From assembly GCA_021199795.1 (NCBI GenBank), contig JAJQHJ010000004.1, positions 262,975 through 326,974 of the forward strand: a stretch of DNA of 64,000 bases, in the 5' to 3' direction. A program made the translations under genes and the position numbers. Source of the stretch: Oscillospiraceae bacterium. GTDB lineage: Bacteria > Bacillota > Clostridia > Oscillospirales > Ruminococcaceae. This document shows, in pieces, positions 54,087-62,609 of this stretch. Positions within the stretch are counted from its first letter, which is position 1. Each line of letters begins with the position of its first letter. Under the pieces are notes generated by a model that worked only from the letters and a program-made list of their open reading frames with translations, was not told where the DNA came from and searched no databases.

Positions 54087-55904
54087 TTGATTAGAAATGA
54101 TTTGAGAAACATCGCTATAATCGCTCACGTTGACCACGGTAAGACTACCCTGGTCGACGGTATGCTCAAGCAGAGCGGTACTTTCAGAGAAAATCAGGTT
54201 GTCAATGAGCGCGTTATGGACTCAAACGACATCGAGCGTGAGAGAGGAATCACCATCCTCGCAAAGAACACCTCAGTCGTCTATAAGGACGTCAAGATCA
54301 ACATCGTCGACACCCCTGGTCACGCCGACTTTGGCGGCGAGGTTGAGAGAATCCTCAAGATGGTTGACGGCGTAATTTTGCTTGTCGACGCCGCAGAGGG
54401 TCCCATGCCGCAGACAAGATTCGTTCTGCAGCACGCACTTGAGCTTGGACACCGTGTCATTATCGTTATAAACAAGATCGACCGTCCGGATGCGAGAATC
54501 GACGAGGTTATTGACGAGTGCTATGAGCTCCTTATGGACTTGAACGCTTCGGACGAACAGCTTGATTCCCCGATTCTCTTCTGCTCAGGAAGAGACGGAA
54601 CAGCTTCTACGGACGAAAACGTCCCCGGCACCGACCTGACCCCGCTCTTTGACAAGATTCTAGAGTATATCCCAGCTCCTGAGGGCGAGCCGGAGGAGCC
54701 TTTGCAGCTTCTTGTCTCCTCCATCGACTATAACGAATATGTCGGCAGAATCGCCATCGGCAAGATTGAGCGCGGCTCTATAAAAGTAAACCAGGAGGTT
54801 ACAATAGGCGACTTCCATGAGACCAAGAAGCCCTACAGAGGCAAGATTGTGACCCTCTATCAGATTGCGGGTCTTGAGCGTGTTCCCGCCGAGAAAGCCA
54901 CAGTCGGAGATATCGTCTGCATAAGCGGTATTGAGAACATCACCATCGGCGACACCATCTGCGACACTTCAAAGTTTGAGCCGCTTCCTTTCGTCAAGAT
55001 AAGCGAGCCGACTGTTGAAATGACATTCTCTGTAAACGATTCGCCTTTTGCAGGCAGAGAGGGCAAGTTTGTCACATCCCGTCACTTAAGAGACAGGTTA
55101 TTCAGAGAGCTTTTAAAGGACGTTTCGCTTCGGGTTTCCGAGACTGATTCCACAGACTCATTCAAGGTAGCAGGCAGAGGCGAGATGCATTTGTCTATAC
55201 TTATTGAGAACATGCGCCGTGAGGGCTACGAAATGGGCGTCTCCACCCCGAGAGTCCTCTATAAGGAGATTGAGGGCAAGCTCTGTGAGCCTATCGAGGA
55301 GCTTGTTGTGGACGTTCCTGAGACGTCTGTAGGCGCAGTCATGGAGAAGATGGGCACACGTAAAGCCGAAATGGTCTCGATGACGCCTATGGGCTCAAGA
55401 ATGAGAGTTGTCTTCCACGTCCCCGCAAGAGGACTGTTCGGATATCGCAACGAATTCCTGACAGATACAAAAGGCGAGGGAATCATGAACTCTGTCTTCT
55501 ACGGCTATGAGCAGTATAAGGGCGACATTCCGAGACGTTCAAACGGTTCGCTCGTCGCATTTGAAACCGGCGAAGCTGTCACCTATGGCTTGTATAATGC
55601 TCAGGAAAGAGGAGCTCTCTTCATCGGAGCAGGCACTCCCGTTTATGAGGGAATGATTGTTGGCGTATCCCCGAAGCCCGGAGACCTCGTAGTCAACGTC
55701 TGCAAGAAAAAGCACCTTACAAACACCCGTGCAAGCGGAAGCGACGATGCCCTAAGACTGATTCCGCCAAGAGTCTTGAGCCTTGAGGACAGCCTTGAAT
55801 TCATAGCAGATGACGAGCTTGTCGAGGTCACACCAAAGAATATAAGACTCCGCAAGAAGACGCTTTCTAATATTCAGAGGGCTAAGGACAGGGCGAAGTT
55901 ATAA
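54087..55904 (+). CDS. typA: Ribosome-associated GTPase TypA/BipA
   Basis: A 605-residue translational GTPase of normal length. G motifs: G1 AHVDHGKTT (about residues 12-20), switch I RGITILAKNTSV, G3 DTPGHADFGGEV, G4 NKIDRPDAR, G5 region ILFCSGRDG. EF-G-like domains II, III and V follow, then the BipA-specific C-terminal part (ARGLFGYRNEFLTDTKGEGIMNS, KKKHLTNTRASGSDDA). It binds the ribosome and helps large-subunit assembly and growth in cold or stress. TTG 54087 is the start, behind AGAGGAAG; longer frames upstream lack a ribosome site. Confidence 0.97.
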   Translation: MIRNDLRNIAIIAHVDHGKTTLVDGMLKQSGTFRENQVVNERVMDSNDIERERGITILAKNTSVVYKDVKINIVDTPGHADFGGEVERILKMVDGVILLVDAAEGPMPQTRFVLQHALELGHRVIIVINKIDRPDARIDEVIDECYELLMDLNASDEQLDSPILFCSGRDGTASTDENVPGTDLTPLFDKILEYIPAPEGEPEEPLQLLVSSIDYNEYVGRIAIGKIERGSIKVNQEVTIGDFHETKKPYRGKIVTLYQIAGLERVPAEKATVGDIVCISGIENITIGDTICDTSKFEPLPFVKISEPTVEMTFSVNDSPFAGREGKFVTSRHLRDRLFRELLKDVSLRVSETDSTDSFKVAGRGEMHLSILIENMRREGYEMGVSTPRVLYKEIEGKLCEPIEELVVDVPETSVGAVMEKMGTRKAEMVSMTPMGSRMRVVFHVPARGLFGYRNEFLTDTKGEGIMNSVFYGYEQYKGDIPRRSNGSLVAFETGEAVTYGLYNAQERGALFIGAGTPVYEGMIVGVSPKPGDLVVNVCKKKHLTNTRASGSDDALRLIPPRVLSLEDSLEFIADDELVEVTPKNIRLRKKTLSNIQRAKDRAKL

Positions 55905-55911
55905 AGGAAGA

Positions 55912-55961
55912 ACCTCTCAGTCAGCTTCGCTGACAGCTCCCCTTGGTAAGGGGAGCCATTA
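55912..55961 (-). repeat. Dispersed palindromic intergenic repeat, copy 2
   Basis: Inverted relative to copy 1: CCTCTCAGTCAGCTTCGCTG, then ACAGCTCCCC, TTGGTAA, GGGGAGCCAT. It lies eight bases after the typA stop and may serve as its terminator-like end. Confidence 0.85.
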
Positions 55962-55992
55962 TCCGTTCTTCCAAAAACTTTTCAAAAACCTA

Positions 55993-56021
55993 TTGACAAA
56001 TAGGCTCACACACGCTAAACT
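55993..56021 (+). promoter_or_regulatory. Promoter of acpP
   Basis: TTGACA (55993-55998), 17 nt, then TAAACT (56016-56021). Confidence 0.7.
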
Positions 56022-56055
56022 TATGCTAGACTATATTTATACAGGAGGTACTGTT

Positions 56056-56280
56056 ATGGTATATGATAAAATCGCAGCGATAATTGCAGATCAGCTTGAT
56101 ATGGATGTTGAGGACATCACTTCCGATTCCACTTTTGAGGACTTGGGCGCAGATTCTCTCGACGTTGTTGACGTTATAATGACTCTCGAAGACGAATTCG
56201 ACATGGAAATCCCTGACGAAGCAATCGAGGGCATGAAGACCGTCGGCGAGTTGGTCAAGTATGTCGAGGACAACACTTGA
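56056..56280 (+). CDS. acpP: Acyl carrier protein
   Basis: A 74-residue acidic protein. The phosphopantetheine site is in FEDLGADSLDVVDVIM (Ser at about residue 35), the standard DSL motif, and helices II and III read EDEFDMEIPDEAIEGMKTVGELV. It carries growing acyl chains in fatty-acid synthesis. ATG 56056 follows ACAGGAGGTACTGTT. It stands alone with promoter and terminator; no other fatty-acid genes are adjacent. A specialised ACP cannot be excluded. Confidence 0.95.
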   Translation: MVYDKIAAIIADQLDMDVEDITSDSTFEDLGADSLDVVDVIMTLEDEFDMEIPDEAIEGMKTVGELVKYVEDNT

Positions 56281-56319
56281 CGCGTTGTCTATACTTGATA
56301 TCTGAAAAGCATAGCATTG

Positions 56320-56349
56320 GAGGGCAGGGAAATCTGCCCTCTTTTATTG
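56320..56349 (+). terminator. Terminator of acpP
   Basis: GAGGGCAG (56320-56327) pairs with CTGCCCTC (56334-56341), then TTTTATT. Confidence 0.88.
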
Positions 56350-56372
56350 TCTCTATTTTTCTCAATCCCCGG

Positions 56373-56401
56373 TTGCAAAACACGCTTATTTGTGATACAA
56401 T
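56373..56401 (+). promoter_or_regulatory. Promoter of the Nudix (Ap4A-type) gene
   Basis: TTGCAA (56373-56378), 17 nt, then TACAAT (56396-56401). A small GCGTGG/CCACGC hairpin with a GAAAG loop (about 56421-56437) sits in the leader. Confidence 0.72.
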
Positions 56402-56450
56402 ATAAGTAACACATAAATACGCGTGGGAAAGCCACGCAGAAGGGACTAGT

Positions 56451-56855
56451 ATGCTTCATGAAAAATCCTGCGGCGGAATTGTCTGGCGCAAATTTCATGG
56501 AAACACGGAAATACTGCTTGTCAAGCATGTAAACAGCGGGCATTGGTCGTTCCCAAAGGGTCATGTCGAGAACGGTGAGACTGAGATTCAGACTGCCGCT
56601 CGTGAGATTCTGGAGGAAACCGGAATCGAGGTCATAATCGACCAGACTTTCCGGGAGACCGTCTCCTATTCTCCGAAAAAGGGGACTCACAAAACGGTTG
56701 TGTATTTCCTCGCCAAGGCGAAGAACACCGACTTTGTTCCCCAGGAGGATGAGATTGCCGACATCAAGTGGGTGGAGATAGACCGAGCAGATGCCGTGTT
56801 GTCCTATGATAACGACAAAAGCGTCGCCCAAAAGGCACGTGGACACATCGCATAA
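56451..56855 (+). CDS. Nudix hydrolase, Ap4A-hydrolase-like
   Basis: A 134-residue Nudix protein. The Nudix box runs GHVENGETEIQTAAREILEE followed by TG (about residues 37-58) with all catalytic Glu residues. The start SCGGIVWRK and the GHWSFPKGH segment are typical of bis(5'-nucleosyl)-tetraphosphatase-like members, which split Ap4A or related dinucleotides. AGAAGGGA precedes the ATG by six bases. It converges with spoVG on a shared terminator. Confidence 0.88.
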   Translation: MLHEKSCGGIVWRKFHGNTEILLVKHVNSGHWSFPKGHVENGETEIQTAAREILEETGIEVIIDQTFRETVSYSPKKGTHKTVVYFLAKAKNTDFVPQEDEIADIKWVEIDRADAVLSYDNDKSVAQKARGHIA

Positions 56856-56877
56856 AAGCCGGCTCAGCCGGCTTTTG
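56854..56877. terminator. Bidirectional terminator, Nudix gene / spoVG
   Basis: AAAAGCCGGC, loop TCA, GCCGGCTTTT: symmetrical and effective in both directions. It overlaps the last codons of spoVG. Confidence 0.9.
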
Positions 56878-57124
56878 CATTATAATACGCCTCTAAGATT
56901 TCCGATTCCATCCTGGTTCTCGCCTCCGTAGAGATTGGATGGACTATGTCGCGGAAAGTGCCGGTGTCGTCGCGGCGTGACGGCATGGCGACAAAGAGGC
57001 GGTCGTCGCCCTCTATCACCTTTATGTCGTGGACGGCGAATGCGTTGTCGAATGTGACGCTCACAATCCCCTTGAGCTTCCCCTCAGGAATGAGTTTTCT
57101 TACTTTGATACCCGTAATTGTCAT
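56864..57124 (-). CDS. spoVG: SpoVG RNA/DNA-binding regulator
   Basis: An 86-residue SpoVG protein, normal length. Conserved core: ITGIKVRKLIPEGKLKGIVSV, FAVHDIKVIEGDDRLFVAMPS, then RRDDTGTFRDIVHPI. In other Firmicutes it binds nucleic acid and affects sporulation septation, capsule and virulence gene expression. ATG at 57124 is chosen over an upstream in-frame start because AAAGGACA is properly placed. It is divergent from murC, with only 184 bp between the two starts. Confidence 0.95.
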   Translation of the reverse strand: MTITGIKVRKLIPEGKLKGIVSVTFDNAFAVHDIKVIEGDDRLFVAMPSRRDDTGTFRDIVHPISTEARTRMESEILEAYYNAKAG

Positions 57125-57308
57125 GGTAAATTGTCCTTTCAAATTTTAGACTATCCCTATTTTTGCCGTGAAAGCGGGATTTTATACCATCCTGGTTCTG
57201 ATTTCAAGCCGGAAGCGAAATTTTTTTGAGAAATTTCCCGAAAAGGTGTTTATTTTTTCGGCGAAATGTAATATACTTAAGGTGAACTTTTGTTGGAGGG
57301 GTTCTTAT

Positions 57309-58724
57309 ATGTCTGAACACTTTTCCCTCGCCCGGGATTCGATTCTCGCTGGCAGGAAACATATACATTTCATCGGCATTGGCGGGAGCGGGATGCTTCC
57401 TCTCGCACAGATTCTCCACGGGATGGGGTTCTATCTTACAGGGTCTGACAATAACGAGACTGAAACGTTTGAGCAGGTCAGAGCAATGGGCATTCCCGTT
57501 TTTATGGGGCAAAGGGCTGAAAACATTGAGGGAGCCGACCTCATCGTCCACACCGCCGCCATCATGAGCGACAATCCGGAGCTGATTGCGGCTAAGTCTA
57601 GCGGCGTGCCGGTTCTCGAGCGTTCGGAGCTGTTGGGACTAGTCACAAAGAGCTACGATAACGCCGTCTGCGTCTCTGGAACTCACGGGAAGACCACCAC
57701 TTCCTCTATGCTTGCGGAGATCATGCGCGAATCCCAGGAGGATTTCGGCTGCGTAATCGGCGGAAAGCTCCGCTCAATAGGCGGCTCTGGCAGAACCGGA
57801 AACGGCGACAAGATGGTCTGCGAGTCCTGCGAGTTTGTCGACACGTTCCTGAAATTATATCCCGACATCGCGATAATCCTGAATATAGACGCCGACCACC
57901 TTGACTACTTCAAGTCGATGGATAACCTGAAAGCGTCGTTCCACAAGTTCGCTGAAAACGCCTCCAAGTGCCTTATCTATAACGGCGACGATGCGAACAC
58001 CCTTGAAGCCGTTTCAGGCGTCACCGGCAAAGACCTGATCACTTTCGGCTGGACGGATAAGAACGACTACTACCCGGTCATAAACGAAATCAAGGGGCTT
58101 CTGACGACGTTCACCGTCTATTATAAGCATGAGAAGCTTTTCGACGCCGAGATTCACGTTCCCGGCAAGCATAATGTCCTCAACGCCACTGCGGCGATTG
58201 CGGCTTCACGGTACCTGGGCATTTCGGATGAGAATATAGTCAGGGGTTTAAGTGAATTCAAGGGCGCAGAGAGGCGTTTTGAGAAGCTTGCAGAAGTGGA
58301 TGGCATCACAATTGCAGACGACTATGCGCACCATCCACGCGAAATCGAGGTGACACTCCAGGCTGCCAAGGGGCTTGGTTTCAACCGTATCATCGCCGTG
58401 CACCAGCCGTTCACATATTCGAGGACATATACACTTATGGACGACTTCGCGAGGGTTCTTAAGCTCGCGGATATGGTTGTCCTGACAGAGATTATGGGCT
58501 CCCGCGAAAAGAACACCTATGGCGTCAAAGCTAGTGACCTGGCTGAAAAGATTGACGGGTGCGTGCTGACTCCCACATTCCCGGAGTGTGTGGAGTTCCT
58601 GAGGTCTGAGATAAAACCCGGAGACCTCGTTATAACTATGGGCTGTGGAGACATCTATAAGGTCTCACATAAACTTTCAAAAATTTTAAAGGAGGAACGA
58701 AGCGATGGCAGAAGTCAAACTTAA
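57309..58724 (+). CDS. murC: UDP-N-acetylmuramate--L-alanine ligase
   Basis: A 471-residue ligase that adds L-Ala to UDP-MurNAc with ATP in peptidoglycan precursor synthesis. The N-terminal domain has IGIGGSGM (about residues 22-29). The ATP loop is GTHGKTTT (124-131). The middle has the His/Asn/Asp region NIDADHLDYF, and the C-terminal domain has DDYAHHPREIEVTL and VHQPFTYSRT. ATG 57309 follows TTGGAGGGG. The upstream 184 bp to spoVG contain a TATACT box near 57275 without a clear -35. lexA begins inside the last 20 bp, so the two are cotranscribed. Confidence 0.97.
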   Translation: MSEHFSLARDSILAGRKHIHFIGIGGSGMLPLAQILHGMGFYLTGSDNNETETFEQVRAMGIPVFMGQRAENIEGADLIVHTAAIMSDNPELIAAKSSGVPVLERSELLGLVTKSYDNAVCVSGTHGKTTTSSMLAEIMRESQEDFGCVIGGKLRSIGGSGRTGNGDKMVCESCEFVDTFLKLYPDIAIILNIDADHLDYFKSMDNLKASFHKFAENASKCLIYNGDDANTLEAVSGVTGKDLITFGWTDKNDYYPVINEIKGLLTTFTVYYKHEKLFDAEIHVPGKHNVLNATAAIAASRYLGISDENIVRGLSEFKGAERRFEKLAEVDGITIADDYAHHPREIEVTLQAAKGLGFNRIIAVHQPFTYSRTYTLMDDFARVLKLADMVVLTEIMGSREKNTYGVKASDLAEKIDGCVLTPTFPECVEFLRSEIKPGDLVITMGCGDIYKVSHKLSKILKEERSDGRSQT

Positions 58725-59310
58725 TGACAGAGACAGAGCGGTTTACGAGTGTATAAGGCAGGGTGCGGAGATAGGGGTTATGCCCACTGTCCGCGAGATA
58801 TGCAAGATGGTCGGCAATCCGTCCACCTCAACCATTCACAGAAGCATCCAGAAGCTCGCAGCTGCTGGTCTTATCGAGAAGCCTGATACGCACCTCAACC
58901 GTGCATTGAAGCTTGTCGGGGAGGAGAGAGGCTTGAAAGTCCCGATTTTGGGAACAGTCACCGCCGGAGTTCCGATTACAGCTATCCAGGAGATTGAGGG
59001 CTACTTAAACTTCTCTTCAACAAAGCACTATGACGGGAAGCTTTTCGCCCTTAAAGTAAGAGGCGAGTCGATGATCAATGCGGCAATCCTCGATGGCGAC
59101 ACGGTAGTTGTCGAGCAGTGCCAGACAGCCGAGAACGGCGATATAGTTGTCGCCCTCGTAGACGAAGAGGACGCTACCGTAAAGCGTTTCTATAAGGAAG
59201 ACGGACACTACCGTTTGCAGCCCGAAAACGACACTATGGAGCCGATTATCTCCGACTCAGTGTCCATCATCGGTAAGGTTGTCGGCGTCATAAGATATCT
59301 GGAGGACTGA
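58705..59310 (+). CDS. lexA: LexA-family SOS repressor
   Basis: A 201-residue repressor. The N-terminal winged helix (residues 1-70, MPTVREICKMVGNPSTSTIH) is followed by the self-cleavage domain, with cleavage site Ala87-Gly88 in GTVTAGVP, Ser122 in RGESM and Lys160 in ATVKRF as the catalytic pair. It should repress DNA-damage genes until RecA triggers its cleavage. The start overlaps murC by 20 bp, behind GGAGG. No clear GAAC-N4-GTTC operator is seen near murC. Some LexA-like proteins serve other regulons, so the target set is open. Confidence 0.92.
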   Translation: MAEVKLNDRDRAVYECIRQGAEIGVMPTVREICKMVGNPSTSTIHRSIQKLAAAGLIEKPDTHLNRALKLVGEERGLKVPILGTVTAGVPITAIQEIEGYLNFSSTKHYDGKLFALKVRGESMINAAILDGDTVVVEQCQTAENGDIVVALVDEEDATVKRFYKEDGHYRLQPENDTMEPIISDSVSIIGKVVGVIRYLED

Positions 59311-59312
59311 TA

Positions 59313-59870
59313 ATGGCTGTCAGCACTGAAATTCCAGCACATCTGAATGAAGAAACCCTGTCCTCGGAGCGAATCTTCGAGGGCAAGGTTGTTAAGCTCA
59401 AGCGCGATAAAGTCAGGCTCGAAAATGGCGACACAAGCTATCGCGAGGTGATTGAGCACAATGGGGGAGTCTGCGTTCTCCCGCTCACGGACGAGGGCGA
59501 AATAATCTTCGTCCGGCAGTTCAGGTATCCGTTCAAGACGGTTCTTCTCGAAATCCCCGCCGGCAAGCGCGAGGGCGACGAGGAGCCGATTAAGTGTGGC
59601 ATCCGTGAACTCAAAGAGGAAGTCGGCGCAACTGCCGAGAAGATTACATACCTAGGGCACCTCTATCCGACCGTCGCCTACGACACGGAGGTCATCCACA
59701 TGTTCATGGCGGAGGGACTGGATTTCGGCGAGCAGAAGCTCGACCCGGACGAGTTCATCGACGTTGTGAAGATACCGTTTGATAAGGCGGTAGAAATGGT
59801 CATGAACGGCGAGATCCCCGACAGCAAGACGCAGCTGGCGATTTTAAAGGCGAAGATACTGAGGGAATAA
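59313..59870 (+). CDS. nudF: ADP-ribose pyrophosphatase (Nudix)
   Basis: A 185-residue Nudix hydrolase of the ADP-ribose group. It has the N-terminal SERIFEGKVVKLKRDKVRLENG, VRQFRYPFKTVLLEIPAGKREGDEEP, and the Nudix box running GIRELKEEVGATAE (degenerate first Gly spacing, catalytic RELKEEVG intact), with the later DTEVIHMFMAEGL. It hydrolyses ADP-ribose to AMP and ribose 5-phosphate. The start is two bases after the lexA stop, behind GGAGGAC, making murC-lexA-nudF one unit. A repeat with a terminator hairpin follows at once. Confidence 0.92.
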   Translation: MAVSTEIPAHLNEETLSSERIFEGKVVKLKRDKVRLENGDTSYREVIEHNGGVCVLPLTDEGEIIFVRQFRYPFKTVLLEIPAGKREGDEEPIKCGIRELKEEVGATAEKITYLGHLYPTVAYDTEVIHMFMAEGLDFGEQKLDPDEFIDVVKIPFDKAVEMVMNGEIPDSKTQLAILKAKILRE

Positions 59871-59924
59871 CCTCTCCGTCTGCGCTTCGCGCATCCACCT
59901 CCCCTTAACAGGGGAGGCTTTTTG
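59871..59924 (-). repeat. Dispersed palindromic intergenic repeat, copy 3 (also terminator)
   Basis: CCTCTCCGTCTGCGCTTCGC then GCATCCACCTCCCC, TTAACA, GGGGAGG, CTTTTTG. In this copy the GC hairpin is followed by a T-run and so ends nudF transcription. Confidence 0.8.
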
Positions 59925-59952
59925 CGTTCTATGCAAGTTTTGGGAGAATAAA

Positions 59953-60006
59953 AATGGCTCCCCTTGATAAGGGGAGCTGGCTCGCGAAGCGAGACTGAGA
60001 GGTGCC
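59953..60006 (+). repeat. Dispersed palindromic intergenic repeat, copy 4
   Basis: ATGGCTCCCC, TTGATAA, GGGGAGC, then TGGCTCGCGAAGCGAGACTG and AGAGG. It is in the opposite orientation to copy 3, so the two form a pair of facing repeats 28 bp apart, just before the S41 stop. Confidence 0.85.
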
Positions 60007-60013
60007 GCGACTG

Positions 60014-61231
60014 TTAATCATCATCCGAAACCGTTGTAGTTGAGCTTTGCGACAGAACCTCAATTGCTTTCTTGATGCAAGCGTCTGTCGTCTCGTCCAG
60101 GAGCTTCAAATCTGAGTTCAGGTCTGCTGCTATGATCACCTCATAGTCGGGCTTGACGCCGGTGCCGGAAAACTCGGTCAGAGGTCCTGAAAGGGTTGCC
60201 GTCGGGATGCTTATGGCGGTGCTGTCATAGAGACTGTAGACTGCTGTCAGCTGGGCGGAGCCAACGGTGGTGCTTCCTATAATCGTCGCGCCCAAACCGT
60301 CTCTTAAAGCCGCTGCAAAGAGCTCTGCGGGTCCCGAGGTTCTCGAATTGACCAGGACTACAACCGGCAGGGACGTGGTGTTTGTGCCGTCGCAGAGGTC
60401 GCCAGAGGACTGCGTTCCGTCAAGGGAGGTCGAAATATAGGGGACAGATCCCTCCGGAAGAAGCACATTCAAAAGGTTGAAAACGGGGTCGAAAATGACG
60501 CCGGAGTTGTTTCTAAGATCAATTATAATACCGGTGGTCTCGCTGTTTGAAAGAAGACTCAGGTAAGCCGCGATAAACTGGCGGTAGGTTATCTCAGAGA
60601 ATTCTGTGACCTTGATGTAGCCGTAGCTGTCAAATCTGTCTGAGCTTACAGTGGCTACGGTCATCTGGACAGTCGTGAGGGTGTAGCTGGTGTCTTCACC
60701 AGAAGAACGGACAGTGAGAGTAAGCTGGGTTCCGGCTTCAGCTGTAAGCATAGAGTAAGCCCAGTCGTAGCCCATTTCGAGGACAGAATAGCCGTTAATC
60801 TCGATAATGCTGTCGCCGACAGAGATTCCAGCCGCCTCGGCAGGACCGTTGGGGATAATGTCCGTAACGCTAGGGCAGCCGCCGACATCCTCAAAATAGA
60901 TTCCGATTCCAAGGTGGGTGCCGCTCACATGCTCCTGATAGAGCTCATACTCGTTTTCGTCGTAATACTCGGCGGTAGAGTCGCCCAGGACGCCGATATA
61001 AGCCTCCGCCAAAGATTCGATAAGCTCGTCCTCGTCGATGGTTCCGTTGTAGTAGGAACGGACGTAGGTGTCGATCTGTTCAAGCTTAGTATACATCTCA
61101 GCCCTCTCCTGAACGTCGGAAATGAGGCTGTTATAAAGGCTGACAGAATAGCTTGTCGAGATAATAAACGTCAGAGCCGCCGCAATCGCCATAAGAGAGA
61201 TGGCGAGACCGAGGGATATTTTTTTGTTCAT
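60014..61231 (-). CDS. S41/CtpA-family protein with PDZ domain, probably catalytically degenerate
   Basis: A 405-residue protein anchored by an N-terminal helix (residues 5-30), extracytoplasmic. A helical part (50-95) is followed by a PDZ domain (about 103-190, GTHLGIGIYFED, IIPNGPAEAAGISVGDSIIEING) and an S41 peptidase fold (200-405). The nucleophile position Ser299 is kept in NSRTSGPAE. The motif normally T-F-G-K-G-x-x-Q, which gives the general-base Lys and the Gln, reads TTVGSAQLTA, so Lys is Ser (about 325) and Gln is lost. LRNNSG also lacks the usual PGG. It may be a scaffold or inactive relative. It sits downstream of ftsEX and an M23 gene. Confidence 0.85.
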   Translation of the reverse strand: MNKKISLGLAISLMAIAAALTFIISTSYSVSLYNSLISDVQERAEMYTKLEQIDTYVRSYYNGTIDEDELIESLAEAYIGVLGDSTAEYYDENEYELYQEHVSGTHLGIGIYFEDVGGCPSVTDIIPNGPAEAAGISVGDSIIEINGYSVLEMGYDWAYSMLTAEAGTQLTLTVRSSGEDTSYTLTTVQMTVATVSSDRFDSYGYIKVTEFSEITYRQFIAAYLSLLSNSETTGIIIDLRNNSGVIFDPVFNLLNVLLPEGSVPYISTSLDGTQSSGDLCDGTNTTSLPVVVLVNSRTSGPAELFAAALRDGLGATIIGSTTVGSAQLTAVYSLYDSTAISIPTATLSGPLTEFSGTGVKPDYEVIIAADLNSDLKLLDETTDACIKKAIEVLSQSSTTTVSDDD

Positions 61232-61261
61232 ATGGTCGCTATCTCCTTAATGCCGATGGTT

Positions 61262-62569
61262 TTAATATTTGATAAGATTAAAGCTCTCCGGGTCGAGTCT
61301 TTCTCCATCTACACGGATTTCAAAGTGCAGGTGGGCTCCTGTGGAGTAGCCGGTGGAGCCGACGGTGCCGATGACGTCGCCGGTATTGACATAGTCGCCC
61401 TCGCTGACCGTTATCTTGGTGGCGTGGGCATAGAGGGTCACGTATCCGCCGCCGTGGTCGATGATGCAGTAGTCCCCGAAGCCGCCTCCGCAGCCGCAGG
61501 ATGAGCTCTTGCCGTAGTTATGAGTGCAACCGTTATAGACGGTCAGGACGTAGCCGGAGTTAGCGGCGGTGATGTCTGCGCCCATGATGCCGGAGCCGGA
61601 GATATCGATGCCATAGTGCTTCGTGCCCCAACGTGAACCGTAGCCAGAGGTGATGGTGTAGTATCCCGGGCAGGGCCAGAGGAATGTGCCGAGCTCAAGG
61701 TCGCCGATGTATTCGCTTCTGGCGTTCTCGCGGATGATTCTTTCGATCTCTTCCTCTATCTCTTCCTGCTCCTTTTCGAGCTGGTCTTTATTTGCTTCAT
61801 AGGAAGCCTGCTGAGCTTCGAGAGCCTTGATCTGAGCCTTGCTTTCGGCATAGAGCTCTTCAAGAGCGTCAAGCTGCTCCTCCCATTCAGCCTTTCTGTC
61901 CTCGACCTCAGACTTCTTCTGGTCGAGCTCGTCGATGGCATATTCGAGGTCTTCTATTTTGCCCTCGAGAACAGCCTTGTCGTTTTCATAGCTCTCCTTG
62001 AGGTCAAGAAGCGTCTGGATGAGGTTATTATTATACTCTGCAACCCTGGTTATAAGCTCCATTCTCATGAGCATGTCAAAGAAGTCGCTTGAACCTAGGA
62101 GAATCGAAGCTATAGAGTCGTTCTGACTGACATAAAGAGCCCTTATACGCTTTGAATAGAGGTCGACGTTATAGGCAATCTCTTCTTCCTCGGCGGCGAT
62201 AACCTCCTCAGTCGCGGCGATGTCATCCTCGCGCTCTGCAATCTCGGCTTCGAGATCTTCAATCTGAGAGTTATATTCAGAAATAAGCTCGGTGAGGGTT
62301 CTTATGTACTCTTCGGTGGTCTCAATCTGCTCGTCGATCGAGTCCTGGTACTCCTCTTCCTTGTCGATGTCATCTTCAAGGTCGGAAATCTTGTCGTCGA
62401 GCTTGTCCATTTCGCTGGCAATCTCGTTGAGCCTGTCCTCAAGCTCCTCCTGAGTGGAGTCAGCATGGGTGACAGTTGCCGTCCCGGTTGACAGAACGAT
62501 TCCTGTCAGCCCGACAACGATGGCGGTTAAGAATATGTTGAAGCGTTGTAAAAAAGTGCGATGTTTCAT
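61262..62569 (-). CDS. M23 metallopeptidase with coiled coil (EnvC-like)
   Basis: A 435-residue secreted protein. The signal peptide is residues 1-36 (THADS cleavage). A long coiled coil runs about 38-300 (EELEDRLNEIASEMDKLDDK and on, a hinge near YVSQNDSIASILLGS). The LytM/M23 domain follows at about 310-435 with zinc ligands His and Asp in KHYGIDIS, and HLHFE; HAT holds the third conserved His. A 20-residue Cys/Gly-rich insertion (CGCGGGFGDYC) splits the domain. EnvC-like proteins bind FtsX and release or activate peptidoglycan hydrolysis at division. It lies 40 bp after ftsX, which supports that role. Confidence 0.92.
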   Translation of the reverse strand: MKHRTFLQRFNIFLTAIVVGLTGIVLSTGTATVTHADSTQEELEDRLNEIASEMDKLDDKISDLEDDIDKEEEYQDSIDEQIETTEEYIRTLTELISEYNSQIEDLEAEIAEREDDIAATEEVIAAEEEEIAYNVDLYSKRIRALYVSQNDSIASILLGSSDFFDMLMRMELITRVAEYNNNLIQTLLDLKESYENDKAVLEGKIEDLEYAIDELDQKKSEVEDRKAEWEEQLDALEELYAESKAQIKALEAQQASYEANKDQLEKEQEEIEEEIERIIRENARSEYIGDLELGTFLWPCPGYYTITSGYGSRWGTKHYGIDISGSGIMGADITAANSGYVLTVYNGCTHNYGKSSSCGCGGGFGDYCIIDHGGGYVTLYAHATKITVSEGDYVNTGDVIGTVGSTGYSTGAHLHFEIRVDGERLDPESFNLIKY

Positions 62570-62609
62570 TAGGAAGTCCTTCCTGTATGGAGCAGGTGCG
62601 AAGCAACTG

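Noticed and set aside
57125..57308. LexA-type operator or clear promoter between spoVG and murC
   Set aside because: A TATACT box is present near 57275, but no convincing -35 and no GAAC-N4-GTTC palindrome were seen.
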